Source of the DNA: an uncultured Roseburia sp.
Lineage (GTDB): Bacteria > Bacillota > Clostridia > Lachnospirales > Lachnospiraceae
Direction of reading: 5' to 3'
Assembly: GCA_947088345.1 (NCBI GenBank)
Contig: CAMUGE010000005.1
Span: 1 to 64,000 of the forward strand
DNA: 64,000 nt
This document shows, piece by piece, positions 60,453-64,000 of this stretch (the first letter of the stretch is position 1; each line of letters opens with the position of its first letter). The notes under the pieces were generated by a model, which had not been told where the DNA came from, did no database searches, and saw nothing but the letters and a program-made list of their open reading frames with translations. The position numbers were made by a program, and so were the translations under genes.

Positions 60453-60580
60453 AATAATCTTCCATTCTGAAGTAAAATAATTTGCACACTGCTGGAAAAA
60501 CATCTGTTCAAAATGCAGTTCCCGTAATTCTTAAAAAATAACAAACAAATTCTAAATATACTGTTAATTCTTACTTCATT

Positions 60581-60609
60581 ATTATATATGCCAGCGGCAA
60601 AAATAACAA
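60581..60609 (-). promoter_or_regulatory. Promoter of the PlsC-like gene
   Basis: On the minus strand TTGTTA (60609-60604), 17-bp spacer, TATAAT (60586-60581). It implies an untranslated leader of about 120 nt, longer than is needed for translation. Confidence 0.7.
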
Positions 60610-60676
60610 CTGGAAATTGTTGAATATTATAAATTTAAATCCTCTGCCCGAACCATATTCTCACGGAATGCGCAGT

Positions 60677-61153
60677 TTATGGCATTCCTGACCCGTAAAT
60701 AGTAATATCCTTTGCCATACATAATGATTCTGGCATATTCACATACGGGCCATAATTAGGAATTACTTTAAAACCTGATTTCTTATATACAGCACAGGAT
60801 TCGGCCAATAACTCCCCTGTTTCAAGAATCATTCTTTTATATCCCAGTTCCGCAGCCCATTCTGTCAGAAGGAAGACGAGTTTGCTTCCAATCCCCCGCC
60901 CCTGATATTCGGTATGCACAAATACTCTCTTTAATTCGGCAGTTACATCGTTATACTCTCTTATCGCGCCCCCGCCAACCGCTTTATCATCTTCATAAAC
61001 AACAATTGCGTGCTGTATTTCGTCAAGCCGGTTGAATTGCTTATATTTCTCTCTTTTTATCTTTTTCCCGACACGTCTGTCCAATTCCAGATCAAGAAGT
61101 CTGCAATTTTCGATAAAATCTTTATTCTTACCGTCTGTTCTGTTAAAATCCAT
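60677..61153 (-). CDS. GNAT-family N-acetyltransferase
   Basis: 158 residues from ATG 61153, with GAGGAGAGG about 9 nt upstream; the frame opens 28 codons earlier. Motif A is RVFVHTEYQGRGIGSKLVFLLTEWA, and AVYKKSGFKVIPNYGPYV is the C-terminal motif, as in small acetyltransferases of the ElaA/PaiA-like group. Substrate unknown. It stands alone between the PlsC-like gene and the LysM gene on the same strand. Confidence 0.87.
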   Translation of the reverse strand: MDFNRTDGKNKDFIENCRLLDLELDRRVGKKIKREKYKQFNRLDEIQHAIVVYEDDKAVGGGAIREYNDVTAELKRVFVHTEYQGRGIGSKLVFLLTEWAAELGYKRMILETGELLAESCAVYKKSGFKVIPNYGPYVNMPESLCMAKDITIYGSGMP

Positions 61154-61271
61154 TGAAGTTACCTCTCCTCTCATATTTTGAAATGTTTTGGTGTAATGGT
61201 TCTTTATCATTGTATATGAGAGCAGACTATATTTCAATTACTTTCGGGCCTGTCCGGGCAATAACGCTCTC

Positions 61272-61658
61272 TCAATAATACTGATCCGAATAATACGGTA
61301 TTGTGATATACTGTCCATAGCGGATCTGATCATCGGTGAGACGATTGATTTCACGTACCTCTCTGATGTATGCATTAAGATCGGTATAGTCGTCCGTGAT
61401 GTAAGTTCTGGCAATCTTCCAGAGAGAATCTCCTTTCTCCACCTGAATTGTCGTATAATATTTATAGGAATGAGCCTCTGCCGCTTTTGTATTCATGCGT
61501 TCCGACAAAAAGATACGAAAAGCGATCAGAAAAAAGACGGCCAGAATAATGAAACAGATTAGAAATTTTTTCTGAATTTTTGCCGGTGTTCCGCTTTTTT
61601 TATCAGCTGCACCAATTCTTACAAAAAGTTTTCCCAAATAAAGAAATCCGCCTGTCAT
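61272..61658 (-). CDS. LysM protein, probable YneA-like SOS division inhibitor
   Basis: 128 residues with one transmembrane helix (about 31-50) and a C-terminal LysM domain (about 66-121: TIQVEKGDSLWKIARTYI ... IRYGQYITIPYY). YneA of Bacillus, a short membrane protein with LysM, blocks division during the SOS response and is encoded divergently from lexA; the same layout is seen here. A canonical promoter (61793-61821) has a LexA-box-like palindrome in its spacer. The N-terminal cytoplasmic stretch of 30 residues is longer than in Bacillus YneA. Confidence 0.82.
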   Translation of the reverse strand: MTGGFLYLGKLFVRIGAADKKSGTPAKIQKKFLICFIILAVFFLIAFRIFLSERMNTKAAEAHSYKYYTTIQVEKGDSLWKIARTYITDDYTDLNAYIREVREINRLTDDQIRYGQYITIPYYSDQYY

Positions 61659-61765
61659 AGTAATCCTCCGTTCTTACGCAACCCGTAAATTTGAGTGTAA
61701 ATGCAAATTCGCTTTGAAAATATTTTTGATAAGATTTCTCTGCAACAGGTACAGACATTCGTTTT

Positions 61766-61856
61766 GAACAGATGTTCCCTCCTGATAAAAACAGAATACC
61801 ATCCAAACGCATGTTTGTCAATAATATTTTCGAACAAATTTTCGGAATATATGTTT
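61766..61856. promoter_or_regulatory. lexA: Four LexA-box-like palindromes between the LysM gene and lexA
   Basis: GAACAGATGTTC (61766-61777), AAACGCATGTTT (61805-61816), GAACAAATTTTC (61832-61843) and GAATATATGTTT (61845-61856) each resemble the Gram-positive SOS box GAACN4GTTC. Box 2 lies inside the LysM-gene promoter, and box 4 overlaps the lexA -35. Confidence 0.75.
61793..61821 (-). promoter_or_regulatory. Promoter of the LysM/YneA-like gene
   Basis: On the minus strand TTGACA (61821-61816), 17-bp spacer, TATTCT (61798-61793). The perfect -35 suggests strong expression when LexA is released. Confidence 0.8.
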
Positions 61857-61883
61857 GATTTTTAGAATCAGTTGTGTTATACT
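61855..61883 (+). promoter_or_regulatory. lexA: Promoter of lexA
   Basis: TTGATT (61855-61860), 17-bp spacer, TATACT (61878-61883), about 25 bp before the GGGAGG ribosome site. The upstream SOS-like box overlaps the -35 by 2 bp. Confidence 0.8.
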
Positions 61884-61914
61884 GAAAAAAAGTCAAAATC
61901 GGGAGGTATTGTAT

Positions 61915-62532
61915 ATGTCACAAGGGAAACTGAGCGAGAAACAGCGCGAGATTTTAGAATATATCAAAAAGGAAATTCTAAACAAAGGCTATCCGCCCGC
62001 TGTCAGAGAGATCTGCGAGGCAGTCGGCTTAAAATCCACATCTTCTGTACATGCTCATCTTGAGACTCTGGAGAAAAACGGTTATATCCGCAAAGATCCG
62101 ACAAAACCCCGCGCCATAGAAGTCATTGACGATACATTTAACTTAACGCGACGAGAAATGGTCAACGTTCCTGTGATCGGCCGCGTAGCTGCAGGAGAGC
62201 CGCTCCTTGCCGTTGAAAACGTAGAAAATTATTTTCCCATTCCGGTAGAAATGATGCCGAATGCAGAAGCTTTCATGTTAAATGTTAAGGGGGAAAGCAT
62301 GATAAACGCCGGCATTTTAGACGGCGATCAGATTCTTGTCCAAAAGCAGTCCGATGCGCAAAACGGCGATATTGTGGTCGCGCTTGTAGAGGATTCTGCA
62401 ACGGTAAAAACATTTTATAAAGAAGACGGCTATTATCGCCTGCAGCCGGAAAATGATACCATGGACCCGATTATCGTAGAAAATTGTGAAATACTTGGTA
62501 AGGTATTTGGCGTATTTCGTTTTTTTCATTGA
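61915..62532 (+). CDS. lexA: SOS repressor LexA
   Basis: 205 residues from ATG 61915 (GGGAGG upstream; the frame opens 20 codons earlier through the promoter). The N-terminal winged helix-turn-helix spans about 1-65 ([24 protein letters not shown]). The autocleavage bond is Ala93-Gly94 in RVAAGEP. The catalytic dyad is Ser128 ([16 protein letters not shown]) and Lys165 (DSATVKTF). RecA-stimulated cleavage derepresses the regulon. It is divergent from the LysM gene and probably autoregulated through the boxes at 61832-61856. Confidence 0.97.
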   Translation: MSQGKLSEKQREILEYIKKEILNKGYPPAVREICEAVGLKSTSSVHAHLETLEKNGYIRKDPTKPRAIEVIDDTFNLTRREMVNVPVIGRVAAGEPLLAVENVENYFPIPVEMMPNAEAFMLNVKGESMINAGILDGDQILVQKQSDAQNGDIVVALVEDSATVKTFYKEDGYYRLQPENDTMDPIIVENCEILGKVFGVFRFFH

Positions 62533-62551
62533 AAAGAAAAAGATTATAAGA

Positions 62552-62606
62552 AAAAACAAAGCCAAAAGACTTGCATGCAGCAAAACTTTTGACTTTGTTT
62601 TTCTGT
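62552..62606. terminator. Strong bidirectional terminator between lexA and the convergent gene
   Basis: AAAAACAAAG and CAAAAG (62552-62568) pair with CTTTTG and CTTTGTTTTT (62586-62602) with one internal mismatch; T or A tracts lie on both sides, so it can end transcripts from either direction. Confidence 0.85.
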
Positions 62607-62656
62607 GTGTTGTTTATTCTGCGGCGGCTTTCCTGGAGCAGCTGTCAGAAACACAT

Positions 62657-62974
62657 TTATTTCTGTATAAATGTGCTTGAAGTATCATAGACCATATTGT
62701 CATAGTCAATTGGAAAACTTTTAGCCTTTTCATTTGCTTCTATGTTTGCGTCCTGGTTTATCCTTTTTCCCTCCTCATATATAGCTGAATCATCAAATAT
62801 TACACTCTCGCATTTTTCGTTAGATATACTGTGTTTCTCTTCACTATTTTTAGCAGAGGTGATTTGTAGATTAGAGTTCGCAGAAGCAGCATCGGTGTCA
62901 TTGGAAACGAACGCAGTCAGACATGGCGTCAACATAAAGCAGCTTAAGATTATGATTGATATTTTCTATTTCAT
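62657..62974 (-). pseudogene. Small secreted-protein gene interrupted by TAG at codon 3
   Basis: A strong AAAGGAG site on the minus strand precedes ATG 62974, but the reading is Met-Lys-TAG and then continues open for about 100 codons. Read through, it gives a textbook signal peptide (KISIIILSCFMLTPCLTAFVS) and a polar, Glu/Asp/Asn-rich mature part of about 80 residues ending QK. The next in-frame ATG, at 62935, lies inside the signal peptide and has no ribosome site. So this is most simply a gene inactivated by one base change (Lys to amber), unless the codon is read through or is a sequencing error. No family recognised. Confidence 0.65.
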
Positions 62975-63048
62975 AAATCTCCTTTATAAGCTATAACTTC
63001 CACTTTATGTTATGATATTTGAGGATCTGAAGCAATCCCTGTTATGTC

Positions 63049-63411
63049 TTATTTTCCTGAAGCTGTCACACTGTGAATATCCACAATCTTTCCGTCGCGC
63101 CAGATGCGCTCCAGATCATAAAATAAACGATCCTCTTTGGAGAAGATGTGAACAATTATATCGCCGTAATCCATTAAAATCCAGGTTGATTTCTGGTTTC
63201 CTTCGATCTGTCTGACTGACAGACCTGCTTTATAGAGCGCCTCGTCCACCGCGTCGCGCATTGCCTGCATCTGATTCTCGTTATTGCCGTCTGCGATGAT
63301 AAAATAGTCCGCAATCGTGGAAACTTCCTGTATGTCAATTACTGTGACATCCTCTGCTTTGCGGTCTTCCAAAGCCGCCACTGCTGTTTTACATAATTCT
63401 AATGCTGTCAT
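63049..63411 (-). CDS. rsfS: Ribosome silencing factor RsfS
   Basis: 120 residues, typical length. Binds ribosomal protein L14 and blocks subunit joining in slow growth. Conserved blocks are DVTVIDIQEVSTIADYFIIADG, the Gln/Asn-rich NENQMQAMRDAV, and the core YGDIIVHIFSKEDRLFYDLERIW. The order yqeK-rsfS is conserved in Firmicutes, but the two are unusually separated here by 373 bp of palindromic DNA. The ATGGAGATTAATTTATG leader is part of the family B repeat. Confidence 0.95.
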   Translation of the reverse strand: MTALELCKTAVAALEDRKAEDVTVIDIQEVSTIADYFIIADGNNENQMQAMRDAVDEALYKAGLSVRQIEGNQKSTWILMDYGDIIVHIFSKEDRLFYDLERIWRDGKIVDIHSVTASGK

Positions 63412-63544
63412 AAATTAATCTCCATTTCTTTATTGCGAACGCGGTTCGCATTAGCTTTGTGTGTATAAGCGACTTTGTGTTATCAATACTTGTGGCCAAT
63501 TTGGGCTTTGCAGTGCCAAGACACAAATCGCCGTGTAAAAACAG
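63409..63544 (-). repeat. Dispersed repeat, family B copy 2 (before rsfS)
   Basis: Opposite-strand match of the segment at 17201-17338: CACGGCGATTTGTGTCT, CAAAGCC, GGCC, CACAAAGTCGCTTAT, the palindrome TGCGAAC-cgc-GTTCGCA (63450-63434) and AGAAATGGAGATTAATTTATG, which provides the rsfS ribosome site and start. Differences are scattered and include small insertions, as expected for diverged copies of one element. Confidence 0.7.
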
Positions 63545-63560
63545 GATTGTGAAATTTTTA

Positions 63561-63605
63561 TTTTCACACTAACCTCCATGTCGCGGCTCTGCCGCGACTC
63601 AAATC
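63561..63605 (-). repeat. Palindrome-ribosome-site module, family A copy 2
   Basis: Minus strand: CAGATTTGA, then GTCGCGGC (63598-63591) with GCCGCGAC (63587-63580) as an 8-bp stem and 3-nt loop, then ATGGAGGTTAGTGTGAAAA. It matches the module before the recombinase gene at 58612-58645 in stem size, loop size and the GGAGG-GTG tail. Confidence 0.7.
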
Positions 63606-63708
63606 TGCGCGGAGAATCCCCTGTTTTTGGGGATTCTCTGGTGTGAGACTTAGAACTTCTTAGCGCGCGAACCTGTTTCGCGTTAGCGGATCTGCTGCGA
63701 GCTTTAGA

Positions 63709-63757
63709 AGTTCTTCTCACACTAACCAACATGATTCCGCTTTGGGGAATCTCAAAT
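63709..63757 (-). repeat. Degenerate family A module, copy 3
   Basis: Minus strand: ATTTGA, a hairpin GATTCC/GGAATC (63751-63746 / 63738-63733), then ATGTTGGTTAGTGTGAGAA. The flanks ATTTGA and GGTTAGTGTGA match copy 2, but the stem sequence is different, so pairing and not sequence is kept; the GGAGG has become TTGG. Confidence 0.5.
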
Positions 63758-63784
63758 CAAGATGATCTGGTCTGCTCTTCTGGT

Positions 63785-64000
63785 TTACTGATAAATTGTT
63801 TTTTCTTCAAATTGCCGATAGTAATCGTAACTTCGTTGTGTGCCGGGGTCAATCTTTCCGCCTTTTTCGTGCAGATAAGTCAGGGTATCATGCAGAATGC
63901 GGGCGACACAGAGGTTTAAATCGGTAAAAGCCAGTTTTCGAACCTCTTCTAAATCCGGCGCTTTGTCACGCATTGGTTCAATATAATCTGCAATGTAAAT
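63785..64000 (-). CDS. yqeK: YqeK, HD-domain diadenosine tetraphosphatase, C-terminal fragment (partial)
   Basis: 71 residues from the window edge to the TAA at 63785. The visible part, IYIADYIEPMRDKAPDLEEVRKLAF ... AYLxEKG-like (here LTYLHEKGGKIDPGTQRSYDYY), is the conserved C-terminus of YqeK, a symmetrical Ap4A hydrolase usually found as nadD-yqeK-rsfS. The Asp in ADYIEP belongs to the HD active site; the HD dyad itself lies beyond the window. Confidence 0.88.
   Translation of the reverse strand: MYIADYIEPMRDKAPDLEEVRKLAFTDLNLCVARILHDTLTYLHEKGGKIDPGTQRSYDYYRQFEEKTIYQ

Larger units (their letters stand above)
63412..63784. other. 373-bp palindrome-rich gap between yqeK and rsfS
   Basis: Contains, from rsfS outwards: the family B palindrome (63434-63450); the family A module (63561-63598); a 10-bp hairpin GAGAATCCCC/GGGGATTCTC (63612-63621/63629-63638); a long imperfect inverted repeat with arms of about 24 nt (about 63637-63660 and 63704-63727) enclosing another GCGAAC...GTTTCGC palindrome; and a family A-like module (63709-63751). 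A 38-codon frame from GTG 63567 to 63451 follows the GGAGG of the family A module. No conserved gene is visible. Confidence 0.65.

Noticed and set aside
61603..61896. 97-codon frame antisense to the lexA leader, overlapping the LysM gene
   Set aside because: Covers the promoters and SOS-like boxes; the LysM frame with its GGAGG site is the real gene.
63451..63732. 93-codon frame through the yqeK-rsfS gap
   Set aside because: Reads through several palindromes, is Arg/Ser-rich and is not kept in the second repeat copy; the gap is better explained as repeats. Only its last 38 codons have a ribosome site.

Overview
The window looks like chromosomal core DNA from a motile, endospore-forming, anaerobic member of the Clostridia, most likely Lachnospiraceae. 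The evidence is gene content: the end of a fla/che operon (cheD, fliA), a complete Rnf operon in the clostridial order C-D-G-E-A-B, an IspH-ribosomal protein S1 fusion, sporulation genes yqfC-yqfD, and a mutS-mutL-miaA-YnbB-radC-mreBCD-PBP2-minDE-rodA block. I saw no rRNA, tRNA, CRISPR array, insertion sequence or prophage.

Layout. 1-3135: tail of the flagellar/chemotaxis operon (cheD, a small membrane protein, fliA, three accessory proteins), closed by a terminator. 3216-8160: RpiR-type regulator, BaiN/YhiN-type flavoprotein, cmk and the IspH-S1 fusion. 8196-10230: an isolated cheR, a structured RNA or terminator, and a convergent RNase-H-fold nuclease. 10395-15650: rnfCDGEAB. 15694-21431: MATE exporter, DUF2156 protein, Fe-S cysteine-cluster protein, rlmH, a 560-bp non-coding gap with a probable small RNA, a lipoprotein, nth and an acetyltransferase. 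21428-29171: pdp, yqfC, yqfD, phoH, a degenerate PgpH-like membrane protein, ybeY, a flippase and a BofC-like protein. 29270-39892: a double flavoprotein, then mutS, mutL, miaA, a PLP enzyme and radC. 39929-48755: the elongasome and Min genes, mgsA and a DD-carboxypeptidase. 48872-56828: P-loop protein, DUF378, HlyD-like protein, yggS, sepF, ylmH, aroB, lspA, rluD and a cytidylate-kinase-like protein. 56829-64000: dtd, ttcA, a Xer-type recombinase, plsC-like acyltransferase, GNAT, a divergent SOS pair (LysM/YneA-like and lexA), a small secreted-protein gene broken at codon 3, rsfS and the 3' end of yqeK.

How the genes work together. Rnf couples ferredoxin oxidation to NAD reduction and ion export. 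MreBCD, PBP2 and RodA build the side wall, while MinD/MinE and SepF place and build the septum. LexA faces a LysM protein across an intergenic region with four LexA-box-like palindromes, which is the arrangement of a damage-induced division block.

The least explained structure is a set of dispersed palindromic modules that each end in a Shine-Dalgarno sequence and start codon. They lie directly in front of the DUF2156 gene, the recombinase gene and rsfS, and are densest in the 373-bp yqeK-rsfS gap. Other points for a second look: an in-frame internal ribosome site at the IspH/S1 junction, a 965-residue fusion of two flavoproteins, loss of the HD dyad in the gene at the PgpH position, a roughly 90-nt hairpin RNA behind cheR, a 12-bp inverted repeat enclosing the dtd-ttcA promoter region, and the nonsense codon in the secreted-protein gene. 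All functions are read from sequence and gene order alone; no database search was possible.
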